Source: an uncultured Eubacteriales bacterium (lineage in GTDB: Bacteria; Bacillota; Clostridia; Oscillospirales; Acutalibacteraceae). From it: 53,268 nt of DNA. Positions within the stretch are counted from its first letter, which is position 1, and the number at the start of each line of letters is the position of its first letter. The position numbers and the translations under genes are program-made. Under the pieces are notes generated by a model. It did not search any database. It saw only the letters and a list, made by a program, of their open reading frames with translations, and was not told the DNA's origin. Below, piece after piece: positions 41,474 to 49,136 of the stretch. The DNA lies in the NCBI GenBank assembly GCA_934486455.1, contig CAKSPR010000005.1, positions 1 to 53,268 on the forward strand, in the 5' to 3' direction.

Positions 41474-42847
41474 ATGGAATATGATGTTGCAGTCATCGGC
41501 GGAGGCCCCGGCGGATATGTTGCCGCAATAGCCGGCGCAAAGCTGGGCAAGAAAACCGTGCTCATCGAAAAGGATAAGTGCGGAGGAACCTGCTTAAACC
41601 GCGGATGCATCCCCACAAAGGCTCTGCTTCACTGCTCCGAGCTTTACAAAGAGGCAAAGACCGCAAAAAACTTCGGCGTTAACCTCGATGTTAAGGATTT
41701 CGACTATTCGAAGTGCTACGATCACAAGGAAGCCACCTCTAAAAAGCTTCGCGGAGGGGTCGAATACCTTCTTAAAAAGAGCGGTTGCGATGTTAAATTT
41801 GCAAACGGCGAGCTTTTGAACGACCACACGGTCAAGGCGGGAAACGAAACCATCACATTTAAAAATCTTATAATTGCCACCGGCTCGGTGCCCGCTCCCA
41901 ACCCCTTTAAGGTGGAGGAGGGCGCTCCCCTCGTTAACAGCGACGGATTTTTAGAGCTTAAAAATCTTCCCAAAAAGGTGCTTATCGTCGGCGGAGGCGT
42001 AATCGGTCTTGAATTTGCCACCGTGCTTTCGGAATTCGAAAGCGAGGTCACCGTTGTGGAAGCCACCCCCGGCGTGCTTCCCAACATGGATCGTGAGGTT
42101 GCCGATTTCGCAAAAAGCGGCCTTGAGAAAAAGGGCGTTAAATTCTTTACCGGCACTTTTGTTATGGCCGTTAAGAAAAAGGGCAAAAAGGCTCTTGTGG
42201 AGCTTAAAACGGGCGACAAGAGCTTTGAAGAGACGGCCGATCTGGTGGTTGTTGCCGCAGGCCGCCGTGCAAATACCGAAGGTCTTAACTTAAAGGCCGC
42301 AGGAGTCAACACCGAACGCGGATTTATCACGGTTGACGACCGCTGCTGTACAAATGTTCCCCACATCTACGCCATCGGAGATGTAAACGGGAAATCCATG
42401 CTTGCCCACGCCGCATCCGAGCAGGGCAAGATCGTAGCCGAAAACATCGCAAAGGGTAAAAATCTCGCCTGCGATTTCGACCTTGTACCGGGCTGCATTT
42501 ACACCCATCCCGAGGTTGCCTCGGTGGGTCTTACCGAGCAAAAGGCCAAGGACGCCGGAATTAACGTCAAGGTCGGACGGTTTAACGCCGCCGGCAACGG
42601 AAAGCTGCTCAGTATGGGCGCGGCAGAGGGCTTTGTTAAGCTTGTGACCGACGCCGACACGGGAGAAATTCTCGGCGGGCAGATCTGCTGTGAGCATGCA
42701 ACCGACATGATTTCGGAAATTGCCGTTGCAATAAAGCTTGAATCCACCGTTCACGAGCTTGCCTCCACCATCCATCCCCATCCCACCGTTTCGGAAATGG
42801 TTATGGAAGCGGCGGACGACGCTCTCGGAATGTGCATCCATCAATAA
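41474..42847 (+). CDS. lpdA: Dihydrolipoamide dehydrogenase E3
   Basis: This 457-residue flavoprotein reoxidises dihydrolipoamide on E2 with NAD. It shows the FAD loop GGGPGGYVAAI, the redox disulfide in GGTCLNRGCIPTKALLH, the NAD loop IVGGGVIGLEFA, and the C-terminal catalytic pair in HPHPTVSEMV. It has no N-terminal lipoyl domain. It closes the operon and is followed by a strong terminator. AAAGG lies upstream of the ATG. Confidence 0.95.
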   Translation: MEYDVAVIGGGPGGYVAAIAGAKLGKKTVLIEKDKCGGTCLNRGCIPTKALLHCSELYKEAKTAKNFGVNLDVKDFDYSKCYDHKEATSKKLRGGVEYLLKKSGCDVKFANGELLNDHTVKAGNETITFKNLIIATGSVPAPNPFKVEEGAPLVNSDGFLELKNLPKKVLIVGGGVIGLEFATVLSEFESEVTVVEATPGVLPNMDREVADFAKSGLEKKGVKFFTGTFVMAVKKKGKKALVELKTGDKSFEETADLVVVAAGRRANTEGLNLKAAGVNTERGFITVDDRCCTNVPHIYAIGDVNGKSMLAHAASEQGKIVAENIAKGKNLACDFDLVPGCIYTHPEVASVGLTEQKAKDAGINVKVGRFNAAGNGKLLSMGAAEGFVKLVTDADTGEILGGQICCEHATDMISEIAVAIKLESTVHELASTIHPHPTVSEMVMEAADDALGMCIHQ

Positions 42848-42862
42848 GATTTTTTTAAAAAG

Positions 42863-42896
42863 CCCGCCTTGTACATAAGACAGGCGGGTTTTCTTT
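42863..42896 (+). terminator. Terminator of eleven-gene operon
   Basis: CCCGCCT and AGGCGGG form a seven-pair stem followed by TTTTCTTT. Confidence 0.8.
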
Positions 42897-42939
42897 GCGC
42901 CGACCGTTATATAATCCCTTATATGTCTCAAACGCTCCC

Positions 42940-42968
42940 TTGCAAAAATTCTTACACGGTATTATAAT
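42940..42968 (+). promoter_or_regulatory. Promoter of ybaK
   Basis: TTGCAA and TATAAT are 17 bp apart. The predicted start lies only about ten bases before the coding start, giving a very short leader. Confidence 0.65.
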
Positions 42969-42985
42969 GTCTGTGGGTGATAAAT

Positions 42986-43465
42986 ATGGCAAGTGAAAAA
43001 ACCAATGTTATGAGAAAGCTGACTCAGCTTAAGCTTCCCTTTAAGGAGCATTACTACGAAGGGGTGGTAAGCGGCTCGGATGTGGCCGACGCCATGGGAG
43101 AAAACCACGAAAAGGTCTTTAAAACCCTTGTGACGGTGGGAAAAAGCGGACAGCACTTTGTTTTTATGATACCTGTCGACGAGGAGCTTGACCTTAAAAA
43201 AGCGGCCTCGGCGGCCAAAGAAAAATCTGTCGCAATGATAAAATCCAAGGAGCTTTTGCCCCTGACAGGATATATTCACGGAGGCTGTTCACCCATCGGA
43301 ATGAAAAAGCAGTTTAAAACCTTTGCCCACCAAACGGCAAAGCAGCTTGACACAATTTATTTCAGCGGCGGCCGCGTTGGAAGTCAGGTGGAAATGTCTC
43401 CCGAAAACCTTTTAAAGGCGGTCGACATTGTTTTTGCCGATCTTATAAGGTCAACGGAAGACTGA
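42986..43465 (+). CDS. ybaK: Cys-tRNA(Pro) deacylase, YbaK/EbsC family
   Basis: This 159-residue protein belongs to the YbaK family, which removes cysteine wrongly attached to tRNA-Pro. Visible features are a compact alpha/beta fold, the lysine-containing segment VKTL-like region (KVFKTLVTVGKSG), and GYIHGGCSPIGMKKQ, the conserved GGxSPxG block of the editing site. The start is ATG 42986 with GGGTGA five bases upstream; the in-frame GTG at 42977 is an alternative. It stands alone with its own promoter. Confidence 0.92.
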   Translation: MASEKTNVMRKLTQLKLPFKEHYYEGVVSGSDVADAMGENHEKVFKTLVTVGKSGQHFVFMIPVDEELDLKKAASAAKEKSVAMIKSKELLPLTGYIHGGCSPIGMKKQFKTFAHQTAKQLDTIYFSGGRVGSQVEMSPENLLKAVDIVFADLIRSTED

Positions 43466-43980
43466 TAAAAACGCTTTGCTGCCGTCCTTAAAAATATCGT
43501 CTACCCTTTTAATATGTTTTCATACAAAGAATTTGTTTGAATGTAAAATTTCAATCGAATTCTTTTCTTTTTGAAGAAGAATATACAAATTGTTTTGTTA
43601 AATTTGCTTTTTTACTGCATTTTGCTATACAATCAGTAATATCACGCGATTTTATGTTGACCTTAAAATGCTATTATGTGAACTGATTTTATTATATTTC
43701 ATTTTGATGTATTTTGAATGCAAAGCCGTCCCAATTTATACCATTTATCTCTGCAATGCCGATTTTTTAAGGGTTTTTTTAATGTTGAAAACTCTGTTGA
43801 AATTGTTGAATACTTCTTGTATATGCATATTGTTATAAAATTTTATGTTAACCTGTTGTTTCCTTGATATATTCACCTTTTTTCCCGACGGTATTCAAAA
43901 AAAGTTTGTGTTTTTCTTTTTTTTGCATTGAAAAAAAGAGGATTTTGTGGTATTATAGAGTAGAAATAATATAAAGTTAA
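43466..43980. other. AT-rich intergenic region
   Basis: About 515 bp with no gene on either strand and clearly higher A+T than the flanks. TGTTGAA occurs three times within 28 bp (43783-43789, 43795-43801, 43804-43810), possibly a protein-binding cluster. The downstream end carries the promoter of the PHP gene. I see no riboswitch or T-box signature. Confidence 0.6.
43928..43956 (+). promoter_or_regulatory. Promoter of PHP phosphoesterase gene
   Basis: TTGAAA at 43928-43933 and TATTAT at 43951-43956 with a 17-bp spacer. Confidence 0.6.
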
Positions 43981-44004
43981 ATGAAAAAGATACGGAGTGA
44001 TATT

Positions 44005-44847
44005 ATGCCCGGAGACTTGCACTGCCACACCAAGCTATCCGACGGTTCAGTGAGTCTTGAAGAATTGGTTGCCCTTGCAAAAAACGCAGGACTTAAAACC
44101 ATTGCAGTTACAGACCACGATACTCTTGCGGGGGCAATGAGAGCCAAGATGCTCGGCCAGAGAGCCGGAATAAATGTTATACCCGGCGTTGAATTTTCCT
44201 GTAAGAACCCCGAAACCGACAGAAAGGTACACCTTCTTTGCTATCTGCCTGAATTTCCCGACCGCCTTCAGGGGCTTTGCCGGGACATTTCGAATCGCAG
44301 GAAGGCCGCTGGACAAAAAATGGCCGCCGAGGTCATGAAGCGCTATCCCCTTCCGGTGGGAATCATTAAACGCTGGATACAGGGAAGCACAAACATATAT
44401 AAGCAGCACATTATGATGGCGCTTATGGAGGCCGGATACACCACCACCATTTACGGCGAGCTTTACGAACGCCTTTTCGGTAAGGACGGCGTAGCTGTTG
44501 TTAAAAAGGATTTCCCCGATGTCAGAGATGTCATGACCCAGATACACGAGGCCGGCGGCCTTGCGGTTATGGCTCACCCATGGCTCTATGATTCGGTGGA
44601 GCTTATCCCCGAGCTTGCGGGTCTCGGACTTGACGGCATTGAGGTATGGCACGACAGTGCTAACGAGGAGCAAACCGACAAGCTCATTGAAATTGCCAAG
44701 AAATATGACCTTTGCATGACCGGCGGCAGCGATTTCCACGGAATGATGTCTCCGAAACCCAACCCCATCGGCTCAAAGGTGGTGGCGGATATTTTTGTTG
44801 ACCGTCTCATCGCAGCCAAAAAGCACAGACTTCAGATGATGAAATAA
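44005..44847 (+). CDS. PHP-domain phosphoesterase
   Basis: This 280-residue protein has the metal-binding PHP motifs DLHCHTKLSDG near the N terminus, VTDHDTLAGA, PGVEFSCK, MAHPW and GGSDFHG near the C terminus. Stand-alone PHP proteins of this size hydrolyse 3',5'-nucleoside bisphosphates or the ends of short RNAs (the YciV/RnmAM type), and that is the likely role. The start is placed at ATG 44005 because GGAGTGA lies six bases upstream; the in-frame ATG at 43981 has no ribosome-binding site. Confidence 0.87.
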   Translation: MPGDLHCHTKLSDGSVSLEELVALAKNAGLKTIAVTDHDTLAGAMRAKMLGQRAGINVIPGVEFSCKNPETDRKVHLLCYLPEFPDRLQGLCRDISNRRKAAGQKMAAEVMKRYPLPVGIIKRWIQGSTNIYKQHIMMALMEAGYTTTIYGELYERLFGKDGVAVVKKDFPDVRDVMTQIHEAGGLAVMAHPWLYDSVELIPELAGLGLDGIEVWHDSANEEQTDKLIEIAKKYDLCMTGGSDFHGMMSPKPNPIGSKVVADIFVDRLIAAKKHRLQMMK

Positions 44848-44910
44848 TCCTGACGGCGACTGAAAAAATTGCCCGATGCAATTAAAAGCATCATAAAACT
44901 TTACAACAAC

Positions 44911-44949
44911 AAAACCGACAGCCTGCACATTTCAGCGCTGTCGGTTTTT
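44911..44949 (+). terminator. Terminator after PHP gene
   Basis: AAAACCGACAGC pairs with GCTGTCGGTTTT, followed by more T residues. The A-rich left arm could let it work in both directions. Confidence 0.8.
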
Positions 44950-45034
44950 CTTTTTCGGTTTTTTCGGTTTTTTGAGGCTTTTCGGATTTTTAGCGCCGTC
45001 GGCCTCTGTCCTCCCTTTTAAAGGACTTTTTCTT

Positions 45035-45889
45035 TCAGCTTTCGAGCATATTGTTTATAAAGGGAAAGTCGGTTTTAAGCCGTTTTACCAAAGGATTTGT
45101 CGTATAAATCATCCCCTTTGGATTTTCAAAGCCTCTTGCCTTGCTTCTGACCGTTATGTCCTTTCGGGCAATTTCCTCCGCAAATTCCGCAAGCACATCC
45201 GCGCGGTCTTCCTTTAAAAGCGCCTCTCTTACAAGACCCTCTTTTGGATCGTAAAAGATATATCCGAGGCTTTCCTTCCCCCGCCTTACGGTATATATGT
45301 CATATCCCGAAAGCCCGGCATCATCAATAAGGTATGAAAAGATTTCTTTGCTCTTTAAAACCGTTCCGTCTGTCTGTCCGTTTGCCGTTATGGCGGCATT
45401 TTGAAGCTTAAAAAGCTCGTCGGCATCGTTTGTTTTGACAAAATCAAAGTGCCTCCCCGCTCCGTTTACGCTCGTTTTTTTACCGCTTACACCAACGCTG
45501 TCGCAAAAGAAAAACTCCTCAAAGCCAAAGCGGGAATAAAATCCGAAAAGCGACCTGCTTGCGGGAATGAGCGCCACAAAGTCAAGACCTTTTTTGTCGG
45601 CCGTCTGTTTGACGAGATTAATCAGCTCGCCCATATAACCCTTTCCGCGGCCGGCTTTATCGGTGGCGGCGCAGCAAAAATACCATCCCTTAAAAACTTT
45701 TTCGGCCGAATAAAGCCTTACCGGAAGGGTGAAGGTTTGGGAAACGACGCTTTGTCCGATTTTTTTACAAAAATAATTATCTTTTGAAAAAAGATTTTTT
45801 AAAAAGGCCTCAACATCTTCCCTGCTGTCGCCGAAGGCCTCTCTCCAGAGGGCTATGAGCTGCTCCCTATCCGACAAATACTGCGTCAT
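45035..45889 (-). CDS. GNAT-family N-acetyltransferase
   Basis: This 284-residue protein has a GNAT fold in its N-terminal half, with the acetyl-CoA-binding loop AGRGKGYMGELI near residue 98 and the following FYSRFGFEEFFF block. The C-terminal half is a second, less conserved domain, a build like that of Eis-type and other tandem acetyltransferases. The acceptor is unknown. It overlaps the upstream DUF2156 gene by 23 bases, so the two are co-translated and probably act together, for example in acylating a lipid or peptide. Confidence 0.8.
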   Translation of the reverse strand: MTQYLSDREQLIALWREAFGDSREDVEAFLKNLFSKDNYFCKKIGQSVVSQTFTLPVRLYSAEKVFKGWYFCCAATDKAGRGKGYMGELINLVKQTADKKGLDFVALIPASRSLFGFYSRFGFEEFFFCDSVGVSGKKTSVNGAGRHFDFVKTNDADELFKLQNAAITANGQTDGTVLKSKEIFSYLIDDAGLSGYDIYTVRRGKESLGYIFYDPKEGLVREALLKEDRADVLAEFAEEIARKDITVRSKARGFENPKGMIYTTNPLVKRLKTDFPFINNMLES

Positions 45890-46745
45890 ATTTTTCCTCC
45901 ATAAAGGCAGGTTTAAGGCTCAGTTTTGACTTTCTCAGTCCCTCAAGCCCCATGTCCTCCTCGCGGTTGATGTATTTGACCTCGTCCCCGAGAGACCTTG
46001 CAAATTCCTGTATCATCACGGCGTAGCAACCGTCCATTTCTCTGCTTGCCTTTTCAAAATGCTCGATAACCGTGTCATCCGCCAGCTTTTCCCCTATTCC
46101 GAAGGCCACAGTCTCGCCGTTTATTCTGACCGCCGTGCCAATTAAACCAAGCTCGTCGAAATGTTCAAGAGCACGCTTAAGGGCGGTGTTCTCGTGGATT
46201 ATTCTCGGGTCCTTTTCGTTATGCTCACTAAGCCATAAATGCTCGGTATCGGATATGAGGGAAATGTTTTTCCCGTTTAAGGCGACAACCTCGGGTGCAC
46301 CGTAAAGCCGCAGAAATTTATTGATGTGATTGCGCTTTTGCTGATATTTTTTACCCGCAAAGGTGCAAAGAGCCGCCCTGTCGTAGACATATTCGCTGTT
46401 GTCGCGGTTGTTTTTAAATTCAAATTTGCCGTCAAAGTTCTTTTGCAAAAAATCCTTTTCGGTCGGGCAAAGTCCGGAGAAAAACAGCTCTTTTCCCACG
46501 GTGTCAATAAGAAGCTCTACTGCCGAGCTGACATTTTCCCCGATGGGAGATTGGTAAAAATATTTATTGTCCACCGAGCCCCGCAAAATAAGGGTATCAT
46601 TATAAACCGCGAACTGGCTTTTAAAGGCCGGCTGCCATATAAAAAGCCCTCCGAAGCAGTTGTCCGAAACGGGAAATCCGTATTCTTTAAATTTGTTTTC
46701 CAGAAAAGATTTATCGTTTAAGGTTATATCTTTAAATTCAAGCAT
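45867..46745 (-). CDS. DUF2156 / LPG-synthase C-terminal-like acyltransferase
   Basis: This 292-residue protein resembles the DUF2156 domain, related to the C-terminal aminoacyl-transferase part of lysyl-phosphatidylglycerol synthase. Supporting segments are GGLFIWQPAFKSQFAVY, KKYQQKRNHINKFLR and YINREEDMGLEGLRKSKLSLKP. It has no membrane domain, unlike MprF. Such stand-alone proteins occur in many Clostridia without a known substrate. GAAGG lies before ATG 46745. It starts the two-gene operon with the acetyltransferase. Confidence 0.8.
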   Translation of the reverse strand: MLEFKDITLNDKSFLENKFKEYGFPVSDNCFGGLFIWQPAFKSQFAVYNDTLILRGSVDNKYFYQSPIGENVSSAVELLIDTVGKELFFSGLCPTEKDFLQKNFDGKFEFKNNRDNSEYVYDRAALCTFAGKKYQQKRNHINKFLRLYGAPEVVALNGKNISLISDTEHLWLSEHNEKDPRIIHENTALKRALEHFDELGLIGTAVRINGETVAFGIGEKLADDTVIEHFEKASREMDGCYAVMIQEFARSLGDEVKYINREEDMGLEGLRKSKLSLKPAFMEEKYDAVFVG

Positions 46746-46833
46746 AAATTACCTTCTGTGTTTTTGATTTTTGTGCCGCCTTGTGAAGAATGTTTTTTCA
46801 TCGGGGGAAAATATCCTATCGGGCATTATGTTT

Positions 46834-46862
46834 ATTATACTATCAAAATGCAAATTTATCAA
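46834..46862 (-). promoter_or_regulatory. Promoter of DUF2156/GNAT operon
   Basis: On the minus strand TTGATA (46862-46857) and TATAAT (46839-46834) are 17 bp apart. Confidence 0.65.
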
Positions 46863-47014
46863 GTGCCGCAAAGGACCGAATATTTTTAACGATTGGGTGA
46901 AAAATAAATTTTGTACCCGACAAAAACGGTTTTTCCGCCAATGCCAAGCACCTTTTTCGGAAAGCCGTGACACTCGGGCAATCTAATCTGTTTTTTGAAA
47001 AGAGGTAATGAAAA

Positions 47015-47200
47015 ATGGCCAACCTGACCGAAAAGGAGCTGTCCTTTCTTGAGGATCAGCTCAACGCAGAATCACTGCTTGTTAAGAAATTCCGTGCCGT
47101 TGCCGAAAACACAACCGATCCCGCTTTAAAGGGAAAATGCGAGCAAATTTCGGCCAAGCACAAGGAACATTTCGACCGTCTCATGACCTATCTTAACTGA
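47015..47200 (+). CDS. Small CotF-like coat protein
   Basis: This 61-residue protein is predicted to be two helices, with TEKELSFLEDQLNAESLLVKK-type charged heptads (only the core is given) and a KHKEHFDRLMTYL end. It resembles the small proteins encoded next to CotF-family spore coat proteins in Clostridia. AGAGGTAA lies before the ATG. Its neighbour at 47372 is a CotF-type protein, which supports the assignment. Sporulation-sigma-factor promoters could not be recognised with confidence. Confidence 0.7.
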   Translation: MANLTEKELSFLEDQLNAESLLVKKFRAVAENTTDPALKGKCEQISAKHKEHFDRLMTYLN

Positions 47201-47371
47201 TATGTTCCCTGAGCACGGACAACAGGGCGGTTTATCGGCCGCCCGAATGCCCGATCAAATGCCCGGCAAACCGAAAAATCAACCGAACGATTAATTAATT
47301 TTAAATCGACAGGCAACCTGTTAAAACAACCCGTTAAACCGAAAAGTAAATAATCAAGGAGGAAAAGAAAA

Positions 47372-47647
47372 ATGAACGACAAGCCCTTTATGCCCGAAAA
47401 AGAAATGCTTTCGGATGTGCTTTCCGACCAAAAGCTCGTAACTTCCAACTATAACACCTTCGCCAACGAATGTGCCGGAAAGAAGCTCCGTGACGACGCC
47501 ATGTGCATTCTTCACGAGGAGCACGACATCCAGGCCGATGTATTTGAGGAAATGCACTCGAGAGGCTGGTATATGACCCCCGCCGCCGAGCAGCAGAAGA
47601 TTGAAACCGCGAAAGCAAAATTTCAAAATATCGCCTCGACCCTTTAA
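47372..47647 (+). CDS. CotF-family spore coat protein
   Basis: This 91-residue helical protein matches the CotF pattern: an early LSDQKLVTSNYNTFANEC segment, then LHEEHDIQADVFEEM and the end GWYMTPAAEQQKI, with the conserved Y and P of the family. Coat proteins of this kind lie in the spore outer layers. AAGGAGG stands before the ATG. The gap after the first small coat gene holds a GGGCGG/CCGCCC hairpin at 47225-47244. Confidence 0.82.
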   Translation: MNDKPFMPEKEMLSDVLSDQKLVTSNYNTFANECAGKKLRDDAMCILHEEHDIQADVFEEMHSRGWYMTPAAEQQKIETAKAKFQNIASTL

Positions 47648-47764
47648 TATAATCCGATACAGCCGACAAAAGGCTGTGGTTTATCTTAAATCGGTCTAAA
47701 GTAACAGTTTTATATGATATTTTAGCCAATTTAGCAAATCAATAAAATATTTTTTTGGTTGTTA

Positions 47765-47793
47765 TTGACAAAGCCTCCTAAAGGTGGTATACT
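47765..47793 (+). promoter_or_regulatory. Promoter with dyad reaching the ribosome-binding site
   Basis: TTGACA and TATACT are 17 bp apart, a near-consensus promoter. The spacer word CCTCCTAAAGG (47774-47784) is the reverse complement, but for one base, of CCTTTAAGGAGG at the ribosome-binding site (47809-47820). Confidence 0.7.
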
Positions 47794-47827
47794 TCTCTAT
47801 GAGAAAAACCTTTAAGGAGGTAATTTT

Positions 47828-48361
47828 ATGGAAACAAATATGCTGCCTATAGGCGTGCGGAGGGACGGATCCTATTACACCCGCATTGAATGGGCCACGG
47901 TAACCGAATCCGACCCCACTTTTTGGGTTTGTAATGTCATCAGCGACGACCACGAGCGCAACGGAGGAACCTACGGTGCCTGTGTGGAAAATCTGCCCGA
48001 GCCTAAAAACAACCTGATTCTCAGCTTTTTTGACGAGCATCAGGAGATCGGAAAGGTCAAGCTGTACAAAAATGTCGGTGTGGACATCAGCGTCCCCGAG
48101 GAGCTTGCCCGTCACCTCAATATATATGTCAGCAACAGCGACCTTCCGAAAAAAATCCGTCGAAAGGACGACGACATCGAATCGGCCGACTGGAAGCTTG
48201 TTAAATCGGTTGATCTTAAAAAGGAATTCGGCTGGGAAGATATTGTTCTCGACAGCCCCGTTATTGCGAAATTCGTGAGATTTGAATTTATCGACAATTT
48301 CTGCGATAAGGATAATTTTATTCCCTGGGTCGAGACCAGCGAAATCAAGATTTTTCCCTGA
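47828..48361 (+). CDS. Unknown protein, possible discoidin-like beta-sandwich
   Basis: I do not recognise this 177-residue protein. It has no signal peptide or membrane segment. The C-terminal two-thirds reads like an F5/8-type C (discoidin) beta-sandwich: SVPEELARHLNIYVSNSD, ADWKLVKSVDLKKEFG, VRFEFIDNF and a final VETSEIKIF strand. Such folds bind sugars or lipids, but the match is by look only. It has a strong promoter of its own, a full AAGGAGG ribosome-binding site and a terminator, so it is probably well expressed. Neighbouring genes give no hint about function. Confidence 0.7.
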   Translation: METNMLPIGVRRDGSYYTRIEWATVTESDPTFWVCNVISDDHERNGGTYGACVENLPEPKNNLILSFFDEHQEIGKVKLYKNVGVDISVPEELARHLNIYVSNSDLPKKIRRKDDDIESADWKLVKSVDLKKEFGWEDIVLDSPVIAKFVRFEFIDNFCDKDNFIPWVETSEIKIFP

Positions 48362-48442
48362 TGCAAAAGGCCTGGCTTAAAGCGGACTTACCCCGCCCTT
48401 AAAGCTTGTTTTATCGCCGAAGCCGCGCCATAATATGAATTT

Positions 48443-48490
48443 AAAAATCCGACGGTAGGTCTTTTAAAAAGACTGCTGTCGGATTTTTTT
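48443..48490 (+). terminator. Terminator of the 47828 gene
   Basis: AAAAATCCGAC pairs with GTCGGATTTTT; an inner TCTTTT/AAAAGA stem adds to it, and seven T residues follow. Confidence 0.85.
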
Positions 48491-48500
48491 AAGACGCGCT

Positions 48501-48550
48501 GCGGTTTTGCACGGCGGTTTTGCGCAGCGGTTTGCGCGGCGGTTTTGCGC
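48501..48550. repeat. Short tandem repeat GCGGTTTTGCGC
   Basis: Four imperfect copies of GCGGTTTTGCRC, 11 to 14 bp each, stand side by side between the terminator and the metal-binding protein gene. It is non-coding and likely prone to slippage. Confidence 0.7.
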
Positions 48551-48562
48551 CCGCTCATAAAG

Positions 48563-48775
48563 CTATTCTACTGAAACGAGGGTATAGCCTGTGTCGGCAA
48601 TGACACTTTTAAGCTTTTCGGCGTCGAGAGGCTGCTCCGACTTAATAACCGTCTCGCCCTTTTTGTGGGACGATTTAACCTTTTTAACACTGAAGTTATT
48701 TCTTATGGCGTCGTTTATGTGGCTTTCGCACATTCCGCAGGCCATTCCTTCGATTTTAAGTACCGTTTGAGTCAT
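48563..48775 (-). CDS. Heavy-metal-associated (CopZ-like) protein
   Basis: This 70-residue protein is a single HMA domain with the metal motif GMACGMCESH (Cys13 and Cys16). It would carry Cu(I) or a similar soft metal in the cytosol. No copper ATPase is nearby; instead it follows the ferrous iron operon, separated by a terminator-like hairpin. The start ATG 48775 has GAGGTG seven bases upstream; the in-frame ATG at 48784 overlaps that site. Confidence 0.85.
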   Translation of the reverse strand: MTQTVLKIEGMACGMCESHINDAIRNNFSVKKVKSSHKKGETVIKSEQPLDAEKLKSVIADTGYTLVSVE

Positions 48776-48811
48776 TTTCTGCACCTCTTTAAGAAGTTTT
48801 TCAATTGAAAA

Positions 48812-48843
48812 GGCGCGGGAAACCTTTTACAGTATCCCGCGCC
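48812..48843 (-). terminator. Terminator downstream of feo genes
   Basis: Minus strand: GGCGCGGGA and TCCCGCGCC pair, then CTTTT. It separates the feo transcript from the CopZ-like gene, at least in part. Confidence 0.65.
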
Positions 48844-48849
48844 CTTCTT

Positions 48850-49077
48850 TTAATGATGATGACCGTGATCGCGGTCGTGATGATCCGAACGGTCGTGATC
48901 GTTATGATCATGGTCGTTATGATCGTGGTCGTGTCCGTGGCAGGTACCGCTCAGGGCGCAACAGCTGCAATTGCAACCGCAGGAGGATTTTCCCGCTTTT
49001 TTATCCCTCACAAGTTTAACAATGATGGCGGCAACAACCGCGGCAAGGGCAAGAGATATTAAAATCGTCGCAAGCAT
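48850..49077 (-). CDS. FeoB-associated Cys-rich membrane protein, His/Asp tail
   Basis: This 75-residue protein has one N-terminal membrane helix (about residues 3-22), a basic segment, a cysteine cluster (SSCGCNCSCC, then TCHG), and a C-terminal tail of about 27 residues made almost only of His, Asp and Asn in repeats such as HDHDHNDHDHNDHD. The first parts match the small FeoB-associated proteins found beside feoB in Firmicutes. The tail is an extra and should bind several divalent metal ions. The gene lies 59 bp after feoB, with AAAGGAGC before the ATG. Confidence 0.82.
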   Translation of the reverse strand: MLATILISLALAAVVAAIIVKLVRDKKAGKSSCGCNCSCCALSGTCHGHDHDHNDHDHNDHDRSDHHDRDHGHHH

Positions 49078-49136
49078 TTATACGGCTCCTTTCTAAAGAC
49101 ACTTTAAAGGCTTAGGATAAGCTTTTTTTGCAGGGT

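Noticed and set aside
43466..43980. Riboswitch or T-box leader in the AT-rich gap
   Set aside because: No T-box sequence, no aptamer-like conserved core and no terminator/antiterminator pair was found before the PHP gene.
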